NCBI GenBank assembly: GCA_023014365.1 | Contig: JAEBUN010000060.1 | Location: 93,652-157,651 of the forward strand | Direction: 5' to 3' | Length of the DNA stretch: 64,000 bases | Source: Lepiota brunneoincarnata | Lineage: Eukaryota > Basidiomycota > Agaricomycetes > Agaricales > Agaricaceae | Made by a program: the position numbers and the translations under genes | Notes under the pieces: generated by a model | Told to the model about the DNA's origin: nothing | Seen by the model: only the letters and a program-made list of their open reading frames with translations | Databases searched by the model: none | Shown: piece after piece, positions 1-11,814 of the stretch | How positions within the stretch are numbered: position 1 is the stretch's first letter | Layout of the letters: each line of letters starts with the position of its first letter

Positions 1-680
1 TAGCTCCACAACTGGTATATGGATTGTGCCCACAATCCCTAGTATGATTCAGCCTACACCACCTGACAGACCGTCCCAACAAATCCCTATCCACTCCACC
101 CATCGACAAGTTCGACCTGAACAACCTCCAAGTCCTACTGCCCCGCCTATTGTCGTACCCCCCACCTCCACACCACCACCCCGAACTCGAAGACAAACAG
201 TGGACAAATTCACCCACTGAATGGAAACCTGTCAGCAGCAGGAGACCCATCCCTTACCCCAACGACCACCCTGACATCATGCCAACCCGGCCCCCACACC
301 CCAAGCCACGACAACCCACTCATATGATGTTGGAAGAAATCGCTGCTTCCAATGCCATCAGGAAGGCCACTGGGCTCATAGCTGCCCCCTCTACACCTGC
401 CACCACTGCAATCGCCTGGCACCCGGTCATTACATGCGCGCATGCCCCATCTACCACCAGAACTGATGCAATGCCGCGCTCGAAAGAATGGCGCAATGTT
501 ATCCCACCACCTTTGGATGAACGTATGATATTATTGGTGATGGCCAATACAACGACTACGACTATGCCTATGATGGTTACGGCTACGACTAGGTCCACCT
601 ACATCCGGGACCCGCATCCCACACCTGTACCCCACCAGCTATTGATTTCGAAACAGAGTTCGAAGATTAGAAGGGGGTAA
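1..680 (+). pseudogene. 3' ORF of a Ty3/Gypsy chromovirus, copy 1, with CCHC zinc knuckles
   Basis: This is the decayed 3' coding end of a retroelement that continues off the left edge of the window. It aligns base by base with about 22,140-22,793, the same region of a second copy. In the frame read through about 344-445 there is a perfect CX2CX4HX4C zinc knuckle (CFQCHQEGHWAHSC), followed by a second cysteine-histidine cluster of the form CX2CX6HX4C. Zinc knuckles bind nucleic acid and normally belong to Gag. Here the ORF lies directly before the polypurine tract (669-680) and the LTR, so it sits at the 3' end of the element. The frame is broken by stops and shifts. It is a transposon remnant and not a cellular gene. 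Confidence 0.7.
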
Positions 681-987
681 TGTTACCATTTTCTCCCTAG
701 TGTACCCGCCTGTCTATTTTTTCTTATCACATGTCACCACCTGTTTATATTTAGTTCCCTTTTGGCTTGTGATTTCCGCCCATTTGCATGTGATTCTCTC
801 TTTATCACAAGCCAGTCGTCTTAGCAGTATATATAGACCTAAGTATTACTTGTAATCCTTAGCTTTGTCTTGTTATACATCATATTTGTTCCTGCTCTTT
901 GGCATTGCCTTAGACTTGCTAGCACTACTCAACAGTTAACTCATCGTTAATTGCATTGAGCCTTGCAGACGCCTAACCAGCGTAACA
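681..987 (+). repeat. LTR of chromovirus family 1, copy 1
   Basis: The sequence starts TGTTACC and ends CGTAACA, so the termini are inverted (TGTTAC/GTAACA), as expected of an LTR. It is preceded by a purine-rich tract (AGAAGGGGGTAA). It matches 22,794-23,145, which has an internal partial duplication, and the inverted copy at 38,311-38,658. A TATA-like stretch (agtatatatagacc) lies near 826. It is the 3' LTR of the truncated element at the window start. Confidence 0.85.
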
Positions 988-1464
988 GTGCCTACACACT
1001 TGCTGAAGCAAATGGCACTGTTTCAAGGCTCAAATTTGCAGCCTTTCAACTCATCCCTTACCACACTCACTCACCATGTCATATCCATGTCACGGAGTTT
1101 GTTGACCCCGAGGACCTTGCAGGTGTTGAAGATGAGTGAAAACAACTCATGAGAGTTGTTTTCAGAAAGCTCGGAGGAGGTGTAGGGATGCCCTCTCAGC
1201 TACACAAGGACATTGCAATTATCTAGTGTATAGTGGTAATTCAGCTTGCTCTTTAATTATTCTTATCTTACACATAATTCCTTTCACCTTCACACTCATT
1301 TTTACATAGAAAACTCGCTTGTTTACACTCTCAGTCTCTCATTTACATACCATAGCACTCCTTTTATTCCCGATTTTTGTAGAAACACAGACATGTAGAA
1401 CCTTTAAAATACATGCCACATAGTTACCGAATAGATGTCTTTTACCCCTGAGAACTTGAAGCAG
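988..1464. other. Unresolved coding-like debris between repeats
   Basis: One plus-strand frame at about 1,017-1,225 reads as protein with a single stop (for example HVTEFVDPEDLAGVEDE, then a stop, then RVVFRKLGGG), so this may be a fragment of a decayed gene or transposon protein. I do not recognise it. The rest is AT-rich sequence with no feature I can support. Confidence 0.25.
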
Positions 1465-1690
1465 CCTTACACTACTTAGGCTACTGGTAATAACACATGC
1501 AAACAATAAACAATAATGTTAGTAAATACAACTGTACATGGGATCAGGCTCAGGGATGGGGGTGGCCGAAGGCCAAGGCCAGCCTTGGGCATCAGGCATC
1601 AGCTAGAGAGGCTGAGCCTGGACACCCAACCACAGACCCCTAGACATACCTTGCGTAAGGGGGGGGCATATGATGCCAGTCCCCTTACAA
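1465..1690 (+). repeat. Dispersed repeat D, copy 1
   Basis: This sequence recurs at about 15,822-16,053. Shared blocks include GGGGGTGGCCGAAGGCCAAG (here) and GGGAGTGGCCGAAGGCCAAG (there), and the stretch ending CCCCTTAC. GGCCGAAGGCC makes a small palindrome in the middle. Boundaries are approximate. The class is unknown; it could be a short non-autonomous element. Confidence 0.6.
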
Positions 1691-1837
1691 CTATGGAAAC
1701 TAGATACAGACACAATAGAATGGAAACTATATGTAAACTAAGTCAGAAAACTCCACCTAAAAATAGATAACAAAATAAAAACAGCTAAATTTGAAGGGAA
1801 ACCCATACTAGATATGTATATGGATAAAAGTATAATT

Positions 1838-2065
1838 ATGGGTAGTTTCTTAGGGATGGACAAAACCCTTCCAATGACCTTGAATGATTGTTTAATTCAC
1901 TGACTTCCCAAAATGGCATATGACATAATGATATTTTGCAGGATAATACATGAGCCATATAGGTATTCCCAATTAAAATATGAAGGTTTCACCTTTAGTA
2001 GGTGGGTAGTTATTAACATATTTGTTGAAGTATAAAAATTATTGGAAGGGTTTTGTCCCATACTG
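1838..2065. mobile_element. MITE of the Tc1-like family, copy 1
   Basis: About 226 bp, closely matching 38,657-38,882 and the last 220 bp of the Tc1 element at 33,647-35,238. Near both ends the unit carries inverted motifs: GGACAAAACCCTTCCAATGA on the left and its complement ATTGGAAGGGTTTTGTCC on the right. The right end reads TACTG followed by TA, as expected for Tc1/mariner target duplication. The left terminus is mutated. It has no coding capacity. Confidence 0.7.
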
Positions 2066-2289
2066 TATATGTATACAAAAGGCCTGCACACAGACCAGAC
2101 TACCAAAACTATGGTAATCAGATGATATCACATGTATGACAATATCAAAGTATAAATAGAAGGAATATACTGCGCATGATCACAACAAAGATAGGAGCTG
2201 TTGAGGTGGGTTGCTGTGGTATCTGGAGCCAGACCCCCAAGGTACCCAAGCTAGCTGATGCTCAGGGCCCTGGGGCAGCCAGAGGTGAG

Positions 2290-3083
2290 GTTACTGGAAG
2301 ACTACAGCATAGAGAAATCTACTATCAGGGTGTTCTCTGATACACTACAAAACAAAAATGGACAACTAATAAATGACACAAAAGAAATGATAAAAATAGC
2401 ATCCAAATACCATGCTACACTACAAGCCAAACCTAAAAGAACATGAGAAGATGAAACATTTATGAACAAATACTTAGAACAAATAAAAGCAAATTAAACA
2501 AAGATGATATTACAATACTACAAAAAGAAACAACAGAAGAAGAAACAATAGAAGCCTAGTCAAAAGAATAATAGCATCCCTCTTCACAGACAATACCCTA
2601 CTATACCTAGACAAAACAGATGACACACAAACAGTATAAAACCTAGTTGATGACTTCTGCAGAGCCTCAACTGCAAAATTCAACCTAGATAAAACAGAAG
2701 TACTACCAATAGGAACAAATGAATATAGACAATAAATAATTAACACAAAAAAAGTCAACAACACAGATCCCCTAAAAATTCCCAACCATGTTAGAATAGT
2801 CAAAAATGGAGAATCAATGAGAACACCAGAAGCATGGATAGGAAATAAAAACAACCAATATCACTAATAGAACCAGATATTAAACAAATAACAAGAAATA
2901 ATGAATATCTGGAAAAGAAACAATCTATCCAGGAAAGGAAATAAACTCATCCTAAAAGCCCTAGTCCAATCTAGAGCAGTCTTCCTAGCAGCAGTAAATG
3001 GAATTTCCAAAGACATCCAAAAGAAAATGGAAAAACAAATGAAAGACTTCATATGGAAAGGAAAAAAAAAGATTAATGAATTG
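2290..3083 (+). pseudogene. LINE (non-LTR) reverse transcriptase fragment, 5' part
   Basis: Two blocks of LINE protein are visible. At about 2,330-2,560 is the linker that precedes the reverse transcriptase (SDTLQNKNGQLINDTKEMIK). At about 2,560-3,083 is the second half of the RT, with FTDNTLLYL where an active enzyme has a (Y/F)ADD box, followed by KFNLDKTEVLPIG and the post-RT stretch RNLSRKGNKLILKALVQSR. The core of the RT between the blocks is missing, so this copy carries an internal deletion near 2,557 as well as stops. The catalytic Asp pair reads D-N. The coding sequence continues after the inserted element at 5,291. Confidence 0.75.
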
Positions 3084-3479
3084 GAGGACTTTACACTCAC
3101 CCACAAATCCTGAAGGAGTCTAACAGGACTCCTGGGACTGAAACAGAAGTCTATCAGAACTCTATCAAGACTCAAACAGGACTTTTCTCAAGGAAACATG
3201 AGTTTTGAAAAGTCCTGTTCCAGTCCTGATTGAGTTCTGATAGACTTCTGATGGAGTCTATCAGAACTTGACCTCAAACTGCACCTGACTCTCTCTTATA
3301 TATATAAAAAATTAAGCAGGCAAGAAGGGGGTTCAGACATAGGACCTCCCATATACATATAAACAAGTAATAACAAGGTCTTGTTTGGTTGAGTAGATAT
3401 AATTGCTATGTACAACAACTCCAGCATTGGTCACATGGCTGCTGAGTTATCCCCACATGACCCTCATCACCACTGCTGC

Positions 3480-4360
3480 TGTCATGAAACTACCACTACC
3501 CTGCCACTTACACGACCCCTCTAACATGTCCTCCACCATCACATCCCACCCACCAACATATCCCCTACCTGTCATGATGTCCCCTGCCCCTGGCCAGCAC
3601 GTTGCCTAGTCCCTCCAACACCCTACCTGACCCCTCCAATGCATTGCCGAGATGTTTGCCCCCATCACTGACCCCTCCAACGCATAGCCAGCCCCCTCTA
3701 ACATGTTGCTGACCCCCTCTAACATGTCATCAACCCCTCCAACACATCCCAGACCCCATCTAACACATCACCAAACTCCTCTGGTACGTCAATGAGCTCC
3801 CTGATGTGTTCCTTAGCCCCCTAATGCCTCACCTAGCATGCCAACATGTTATGCAGCCTCTCCAGCCCATCACCAAGCCCTCCATCACGTCAACCAACTC
3901 TCCAACACATTGCCCATCCTTCCCTGCATGTCACCCAGCCTTCCGGCATGTCCCTCACCCCCTGAGATATGTTGCCCACCCTCCTAATGCATCAATGAGG
4001 CCCACCAACACATCCCCCACCCCTCTAATGTCACCTGGCCCCCAGCACATCACCAACCCCTCCCAATGTGCCCCCCAGCCCCCCAACATGTCATCTGACC
4101 CCCTAACACATCAATCAAGCCCTACCAATGTGTCCTTACCCCCTCAGATGCATCACCAATCCCTGGACACATCACCAACCCCCCAGACATGTCATCAATC
4201 CCCCCCCCCCCCCCCTGATGCATCACCCAGCTCCTAACACATCATCAAACCCCACCAATACATCCCTACCCCCTCAGATGCATCACTACCCCCTCGGATG
4301 CATCACCAATCCCCTTGACATATCACCCAGCTCCCCGACATGTCACGAGCTCCACTGATG
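3480..4360. repeat. Degenerate C-rich minisatellite inside the 2.2-kb element
   Basis: The tract is made of loosely repeated units such as CCCCTCCAACACATCACCAA and CCCCCTCAGATGCATCACC. It includes a poly-C run at about 4,201-4,214. All frames therefore give low-complexity Pro/His/Thr/Ser-rich translations, which explains the ORFs seen here. I do not regard these as genes. Confidence 0.7.
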
Positions 4361-4679
4361 TCCCCACCTTGCATCTCTGCTACCACATTGGCCACATTGC
4401 CAGTTGGCCATCTCTGCTACTTTTTCCTGACCCTTATGCAGGAGGTATCATTGCATCTCTTGCTTTGTAAGTTGTTTTTATTTTATTTCTCAAACATTCA
4501 GCCAGGAGGTATAGCAACAGCAGGTCAGGGGGGTGTAGCCTTTACTACATCCCCCTCAATGCAGTTCCTGTTTCCTTACTTGAGTTGTATTTTTTTGTGA
4601 TGGGATTATATACTTATAATATGACTTTCATTATTTCTAGGGTGTCTTTGCTGTGTTACATTTAGAGTCTTTTTATACT

Positions 4680-5270
4680 CCTGATAGACTCCTGACAGAC
4701 TCCTAGTAAAGCCATTATTGAGTCTTGATAGAGTTCCAATAGGGTTTTTTTAAATTCTTAATAGTGTGTCTTTGTAAAGTCATTAAATATAGTCAGAGTC
4801 AACTTAGTCCTGATAGACTCCTGATAGACTCCTGATAGGATATAGTAAAACTATAAATAGAGCCAAGTAAGAGTCTTGATAGAGTCCTCCTAGCAGAGTC
4901 CTAATAAACTCCTGATGGACTCCTTGATAGACTCTTGATTGAATATAGTAAGGCTTTAAATGAGCCAAATAAGAGTCTTGATAGAGTCCTGATAGAGTCC
5001 TTATAGACTCCTGATAGAATATAGTAAGGCTCTAAATAGAGCCAAATAAGAGTCTTGATAGACTCCTAATAGACTTCTGTATACAGAACTTAAAATCTAA
5101 TCAGAACTCTAGCAGAACTCTATCAAGACTTGAACAGAACTGGAACAGGAGTTATCATGAGTCCATTAGGAGTACCAGGAGTCTATCAGGAGTCTCAGAA
5201 CTCTACTAGAACTCTATCAGAACCCAACAGGGAGTCTATCAGGAGTTTATCAGAAGTCTAACAGAATTTG
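4680..5270. repeat. Subterminal repeats of the 2.2-kb element
   Basis: Many tandem or dispersed copies of motifs related to CTCCTGATAGACTCCTGATA and AGTCTTGATAGAGTCC occur here, and the complementary orientation occurs near the left end (3,120-3,260). Clusters of short repeats next to the termini are typical of transposase-binding regions in hAT-like elements. The role is inferred. Confidence 0.65.
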
Positions 5271-5290
5271 TGGGCCATTGTAAAGTACTC

Positions 5291-5961
5291 ATGAATTGGG
5301 AAGAAATAACACAACCAAGATCAAAAAGAGGACTAGGAATGCCAGACATACAAGCCAAAATAGAAGCAATCGAAATAATATGGCTCAAAAAATATATAGC
5401 ACCAAAAGAAGAAAGACTTAACTGGGCATGGGTTGTAGACCAAACAATCTACAAGTCAATTCCAAAAACCCCCCAAATTGATCAATCAAGCAAAGTGAAC
5501 TGGATACTACAAATCTGGAATGAATCAGAAGCAAAAGATGCAAAGATACCAAAATTCATCAAATCTATGCTAAAACTAGGAAGAAAATACAACATTGGAT
5601 ATGATACAATACAAATAGAAATAAAAACAAAAAGAAACTTACTGATATGGCACAACATAGGAACAATAAATAACTACTCATAGAACCAAAAAACCACAAA
5701 ATGCCTAAGAGAACATCACAAAATAATGACTATGGGAGAAACACTAGACTTCATAAATGAAAATGGAGACAACATATGTAATACAAATACAAGATGCATA
5801 AACATAGCAAGGACAATACTCAACAAACTACTACCAAAGATAGATTCAAGAATAAAATTACCCATATGGAACGGGACACCTAGACGCTGCTACTTTTGTA
5901 CAGTGGCCATCGTGCCCAAGAAAAATAAATTAAATTAAATTAAATAAAAATAAAAATAAAA
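5291..5961 (+). pseudogene. LINE 3' part, C-terminal region and A-rich tail
   Basis: Continuation of the LINE protein interrupted at 3,083. The frame gives LMNWEEITQPRSKRGLGMPD, then WLKKYIAPKEERLNWAWVVD, which is the typical post-RT region of fungal LINEs. It continues with a few stops to about 5,938. The element ends in an A/T-rich tail (5,919-5,961) built from AAATT and AAATA units, consistent with target-primed reverse transcription. The product would have been an endonuclease/reverse transcriptase; this copy is dead. Confidence 0.75.
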
Positions 5962-6087
5962 ATGCGTCTCATTGGATTCAGCACAAAACATTCAGTGCCC
6001 AGTCACTCAAAATGTCTAGTGTGTTGTCATGTACCATCCTGAACCCAATGGGCCAGAAGAGAAACCTGCAACTGCATTCAGCTGCAC

Positions 6088-7934
6088 ATGCATGAAGTTT
6101 CAGGCACTTGGCAACGTCACATGTATCTGACTCCAAAATCGAGATCCTGGAGGATGCAACTGGGATTGTGTCAGACTGTGAAGAGACATGCTGGGCTGGT
6201 GGGGTCAAAAATGTGGTGGAGAGTGATGCACGTTGGGAGGACATATCATCAGAGGACTCAGATGGGGATATAGATGAAGAGGTTGTAACTGAAGATGAAG
6301 AGGAGATTGAGCAACTTGCGAGGGTTATTGAGCACAAGTTTGAGCTGTTGAGGCAGGTCAAACCAGAATCAGCCTTCAAGACAATAATGCAACATCGAAC
6401 TCACCAAGAGTGGAAGAAAGCTGAAAAATCTATTCCAACAGGACACACAGGAAAATCAAGCCGGACCCAGCGTCGAAAGGAGAAAAAATCACAAGATAAG
6501 GCAGCCATGGATACAAAGCTTCAGGAAAGGTAAGCAACTTGGGCTTGTCAATATGAAATAATATGTACTCACACCAAAAAGCCACAGAGCTCAAATAATG
6601 CATGGCTTTCTTGCTCCCAAGGCCAGGATTCAAGAAGCAAGTGTACCTGTAACCCCAGGCCTGGATATGGCAGCTATCACGGCCACTGCTGCAACTTTTG
6701 GAGTGACCGTGAACACTGTGTTCACAGGCTACCTATCAGACATTTTTGACAATCAGTCTCAACCTGAGGATGAGGAAATGGGCCTTGGAATGCACCAGGG
6801 CACTGAAATTTACCCACCTAACCCAAAACATCATATTTCAGCACCTCCACCACTTAAACGACGTCGCCTTGAAATTCCAAACTGTAAATCCTGTCAAAAA
6901 GCACAAGAGGAATGCCAGCTCTCCCTCCAGAAAGCTCTTGCTGACATTGAAAGGCTAATTGCATCAAAGTGGACCAACCTGGGTTCTTGATGGGGAACAG
7001 CCACTGAAGAAGAAAGGTGCTGGGCGAGGTATACACCAGTCAGATGTGATCTGTGTAACACATGGGTGGTTGAAGGATGCCAGCCAATTGCTTGAATATG
7101 GCAAAAACTATGATGGATATTGGAATAGAGAGCTATTTGTCAAACAGGTGCATATTATAATCATTTCTGTGATGAAAATGATCTTATTTTGATAACCAGC
7201 TTTGTGAAAAAATAATTCCAACATTTGAGAGGCTTCATGGACCAGGATATCAAGCTTTAATTATGGTCGACAACTCCCAAGGACACTGTGCTTATGCAGA
7301 AAATGCTTTGATGGTTAGCCAATTGAATCTCTGGCCCGGTGGCAAGCAGGCCCGAATGCATGATGGGTGGTTCCTGCTTGATAGTGCCAAGGTCATTCAG
7401 CAAATGCAATTCCCTCATAATCATCCAACATTTCCTAATCAGCCAAAGGGTATGAGGCAGATCTTGATGGAATGTGGTCTTTGGAAGGATGCACTAAAGG
7501 CACAGTGTGGGAAATGTCTCAATGGCACAACAGAATGCTGTGCAAAGCACATTCTCAAGCTGCAACCTGATTTCAAAGCTCAGGAGTCCTTGGTGCAGGA
7601 GGTCATCAAAGCAGCAGGACATATCTGCATCATCCTTCCAAAATTCCATTGTGAACTCAATATTATTGAGTACTTCTGGGGTTGTGTCAAGAGGTGGCTT
7701 TGTGGAAACTGTGATTACACCTTTTCAACATTACAGAAGAATATGCCTCTTGCACTTGCTTCAGTTGATGTATTTCTGATTTGGAAGTGGCAGAACTGGA
7801 TGTTTCGATGGTTAGATGCCTATCGGGATGGATTATCTGCTCATGATGCACAGTTTCATGTACAGGCCTATAGCTCGAAAAGATATTTGTCACATCGCTG
7901 TATCCCAGATTCAGTAGCCAAGTTATTAGATTAG
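6088..7934 (+). pseudogene. DDE transposase gene with internal deletion (Agaricomycete family)
   Basis: Several exons keep an open frame. The first (to 6,529) encodes an acidic region. A 52-nt intron (6,530-6,581) joins QE to SHRAQIMHGF. The frame then runs to ALADIERLIASKW and jumps to WVLDGEQPLKKKG (about 6,985) in another frame. A second 52-nt intron (7,148-7,199) joins FVKQ to LCEKIIPTFERLHG. The last exon has VDNSQGH (a catalytic Asp region) and LNIIEYFWG (catalytic Glu) and runs to 7,934. I recognise the C-terminal half as a DDE transposase widespread in Agaricomycetes. From memory of that family, about 250 residues, including the first catalytic Asp, are missing at the jump near 6,970-6,985. 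The start is uncertain because no good ATG is in frame. Terminal repeats were not identified. Confidence 0.7.
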
Positions 7935-8186
7935 ATCAGATCATTACATAATTTGCCCAATATAGCAACCATTTCCACTTTAGGAGTGCATTCACATGAC
8001 TTGGCCAATTCCAGGAGGCCTTGAAAGAATAACTCCATCAATTTTAACCCAAACAAAAATTGGTCTGGACATTTTGTTTATAAGGCTAAAAGGAGTACAA
8101 TCTACAGAGGGATAAGGATTTGGGTCAATTCCCAAGGTGCAATTCTTTTTGTACAAAGTTGGTGGTGTTTGGGTGTCCTGTTGAAA

Positions 8187-10055
8187 TGCGGATTACTTTA
8201 CGAGATTGAAAACGAAGTTTGTTAACAGGTTTGATAATTCCAACTTTATAAGTTTGTGGGGGAGAGGTTGTCACAGATCTCCAGAAATATATTCGATTCT
8301 AGTGTTTTTAGGGTTTTGGTATGTTATTCTCTTAGTCTCCAACTAGACAGACAGTTGTTCTATCTGAATACAATGGGAACTTTAACGGTTGTTACTATAT
8401 AATATGTTAACTAATATCTTCACGATTCGATAAGTCAGGCAAAATGCAAGCTTTCGCAATCAGTGAACCTCTGTAGACCTAGCAGACAGCGTGTTCTAAC
8501 GGGCCCTAGCATACTACGTCCTTTTCTCTTGACAATACTGTAAATTTACACTACCCAGCGAGACAGGCTTTTGACAAGCTCCTGCAGTAAGTGTCTTTAA
8601 GCTAGTAGGCCTAGCGGACAGCATTATCTAACAGGCCCTAGTGCACTACAGCTTCTGAACAAGGCAATAAAACTTTTATACTACTCAGCAAGACAGGCTT
8701 CTAGTGAGCTCCTGCAGTAAGTATCTTTAAACTAGATAGACCTAGTGGACAGCGTTTTCAACGGGCCCTAGCATACTATGTTCACTTCTCAATTAAACAG
8801 CTCTACAATTCAATGGTATACTTCTGAGGCAAGGCCTCTAAGAGGAACCCAAAGAAACAGAAGTTAGTGAACTTTCTACTTAAGAACAGAAGAGGTGTAG
8901 CAACTTGTATTCAGTTCTTGAGTCAAGCAGAAGGGTCTGTCAATATCTCAGTTGTTTCAAAGGGTCTGGTTTTTAAAGAGTATAACTCTTTAAGTCTCTG
9001 GTGGTCTTATGACCAAAGAAAATCGCGTAAAATTGCTTTATATTCCTATCCTAATTGACCATACAATCAGGGGGGAAATAGGCAAGCAGTTTCTTGCCTC
9101 CCATGTAATTTACAGACAAGTTTTTATAACAATATACAATTAACTTATGGGTATACCTGAAACAAGCCTTCAGCTTCATCATTTTATTGTCTCCTCATCA
9201 TTTAGGAGCATCATTCTAGGAGTTCTGATATCAGCAACATCAATTTGCTCTCAGGGACTTGCTCCCTGGGTGCCTGGCTATTTATATCACAGCTAGCTGG
9301 GTTAGCAAGTTTTCTTGCTAACGTTTATCTATTGGTTTTTATTTTATTCTCGAACTCTCCACACCTGAGCTTTTCAACCCTAATGTTCTAAAGTCCACTT
9401 CCATAGTCTTCAGGTAGTAGACTAACACTAGAATTAATTAGCTTATTCTATTCTTATCAATCTTCATGTTCTAGTTCATCATTTCTGATCTCTTTTTGTT
9501 TCTATGAGGGGGCATCCTTCCCTGAGTACCTTCTGGGATACCCCCATTCAATCCCTTAGGTTTCAATATCATCAGAACCGTTTCAAGGGGACATTCTTGT
9601 CAGGGCATTCAGCTAATCCCTACATTCTTTTGTCAAGATTCACTCCTGGACCTGTTATTATGACTAGGTACCATCTGGATGACATAGGTGTTGCAACTCG
9701 TCCGCTTTCTAGGGCAGAGGCGAAGAAATGGGTCTTTTTGTGCAGTCATGAGTATCTTAACCAATATCTTAGTTAACACGGTATCGGATACAATGCTCAG
9801 GTACATTCATACCAGAGTCATTCTTCCATAGCCTTGTCACCCATAAGTTAGTCAACATCACTTTTACTTGTCTGGGTGTTCTGGTTCTGTTTCTGAGATG
9901 TCTGCCTTCACATATTTTAGATAGTATTCTAAATCTCTCACACCCAGTGTCTGACCATGGCCATATACTGATATTATTCAGTAATGGAGAGTTAGTTACT
10001 TTATTAGCTAGTGATTTCACAAATGAAATGATTTTGCAGTGCAACACTGTTCCAT
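8187..10055. repeat. Repeat C, copy 1 (uninterrupted, about 1.87 kb)
   Basis: This is the full-length version of a repeat whose second copy is split into 23,172-24,109, 33,263-33,646 and 35,239-35,785. It begins near GCGGATTACTTTACGAGATT and ends near TTTTGCAGTGCAACACTG. The two ends may form weak CAGTGTTG-type inverted termini, which would suggest a hAT-like non-autonomous element, but I see no target duplication. ORFs inside it are short and differ between copies, so I treat it as non-coding. It supplies the empty sites for two insertions: the Ty3 element at about 9,118-9,122 and the Tc1 element at the TA at 9,503-9,504. Confidence 0.8.
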
Positions 10056-11150
10056 AGATAACCTAAATCATATACCAAGAAGAATAAACAAAAACAAATA
10101 TCTAGACCCCAAAAAAGAAACAATAACCATCAACCTCCAATTACTAGAAAAGACAACTCCTGAAAAATCCATCAGAATATTTGGAACATATAACAGATCA
10201 AAAAAAGAAGATACAAAAAGAACAACATCATGAACATACCCATCAAAAAAAGAGAAACAGAAAACAAAGAACAAAAACTCATCTACCTAACAACAATGAA
10301 AAAAGAAGAAAAAACAACAATAGAAACCAAAGAAGGAAATAAGAACATACAAATATACTAGTTGACATACAAAACTACCAAGAGCAAAGCTGTTATGATT
10401 CATCCTTACTTTGACATACAACTTGGACTTATTACGCCAAAAGTCTTTAGTTGCAATATACTAAAGCATTATGTATATCTTTTTGTCTTTTACTTTATTT
10501 TATTCCTTTATTATATAACCATTTTCATCTTGATTTGTTATATAATATTTTCTTATTTTAATATCATTTCTCATACTATTAACTATTAATAGATAACTAT
10601 GTTTAGATAGTTATTCTTAGGTAGTTAAACATAGTTTGCTTCTAAGAAGTTTGTCAAACTTCTTTTGATACAGGAACATGTATTAATAGTACCTTGAACA
10701 ATATATAAGACTTCTGGTCTACCAAGAGAAACTCTCAAGTTTCTACTTGGTTATCTGGTGGAGATTTACCTATTTGCTTGAACTCTTAAGTTGTCTTCTG
10801 AAAGTCTTAATCTCTAAGCTAGTGAGGAATACCTTGAGAGCTCACAAAGAGTCTCTTAGAGTGATTGTTGACTTGGGTGAAGTTAACAATATGCTCAACA
10901 CTAGTCACGAAGACTGGCATCACTATAACAAAAGCTGATACATTAGCAATAACCAAAACAATGGAAACTCAAGGAAACATAAACATAATAACAGATATAA
11001 TATCACAAACCCATAACCTATGCAAAAATATAGAAGAATGGGAAGACACTGGATACTATGAAAAAAGTGAAATAAAAGAATGGCAAGCATTATACTACAA
11101 ACTAAGAGAACACAAAGGAAAAATAACAATAATAGTAGAAAAAACAGAAA
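10056..11150 (+). pseudogene. LINE fragment with RNase H-like region, interrupted
   Basis: Bases 10,056-10,365 read as lysine-rich protein (for example NKNKYLDPKKETITINLQLL). Bases about 10,916-11,150 read ETQGNINIITD, then KNIEEWEDTGYYEKSEIKEW and KLREHKGKITI, which resembles the RNase H domain carried by some fungal LINEs. Between them (about 10,366-10,905) is very AT-rich sequence that looks inserted, but I found no clean target duplication. The fragment has stops and no start. The assignment rests on the pattern of the second block only. Confidence 0.45.
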
Positions 11151-11814
11151 ATCTATGCCACTGGTTGAGCCACTGCCATTTAACCTTTGTGAGTTGCTTA
11201 GGGCCCAAAACCTGCTTAGAATACAGGCCAAGCCTTTTACAAGGGTTTAGGGCAAGTCTTGGCCAGCTTGGGCCCAGGTCCAATTTTTGTGACATTACTG
11301 CACACTACTGCACATTACTGTGATACTACTGTAACACTAGTGTGGTAGGGTGCAGTAGTGGTGGTGGTAAATTCACTATGTCCACTCAGCAACTATGCCT
11401 ATATATAGTTAGTCCATGATTCCACAAAATCATATATCCCTATCTACACGATATATCTCATTGATGAACAATAGCTCAGACACTTGTAAAACTATAATAA
11501 GCATGGATCATTTCAGAAATCTCTCTTACACTCTGTTGATGAATGCTTCTACTTTTCAGACTATCCAATCAGTGGTCACAGATATATCAAACTAAAGGTC
11601 TATTAATAACCAGTTTCTTGGACTAGGCCCAGCAACTTGGTTGAGGACTCAAAGAAGCATAGTCCCAAATAAACTAGTCAACAGGACCAATAACTATATG
11701 GGTTGCTTGGTTATCTTACATCATAAGAGTGCATTGTGGTATGGAGAGATAAGGTAGAAATAGAGCATGTGTAAATAGATATACCTCAACCATGTTCCCA
11801 TTTTTTTTATGCCT
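11151..11814. other. AT-rich spacer without recognisable gene
   Basis: A GC-richer block at about 11,160-11,285 (with GGGCCC-containing stretches) may be a short repeat. The rest has many stops in all frames. Nothing here can be named. Confidence 0.3.

Larger units (their letters stand above)
3084..5290. mobile_element. 2.2-kb non-autonomous DNA transposon (8-bp TSD, hAT-like) inserted in the LINE
   Basis: The 8-mer ATGAATTG occurs immediately on both sides (3,076-3,083 and 5,291-5,298). The element ends are imperfect inverted repeats: GAGGACTTTACA on the left, and on the right TGTAAAGTACTC, whose complement is GAGTACTTTACA. A second inverted block, CCCACAAATYCTG, lies just inside. Removing the insert and one 8-mer brings the two LINE halves back together. 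An 8-bp target duplication fits hAT or P-type transposons. No transposase is recognisable inside. The interior holds degenerate subterminal repeats (3,120-3,260 and 4,680-5,270) and a C-rich minisatellite-like tract (about 3,480-4,360). Confidence 0.75.

Noticed and set aside
3806..4358. Long Pro/His/Ser-rich open frames as genes
   Set aside because: They are translations of a degenerate C-rich tandem repeat inside a transposon. Different frames give similar low-complexity products, and there is no splice or start context.
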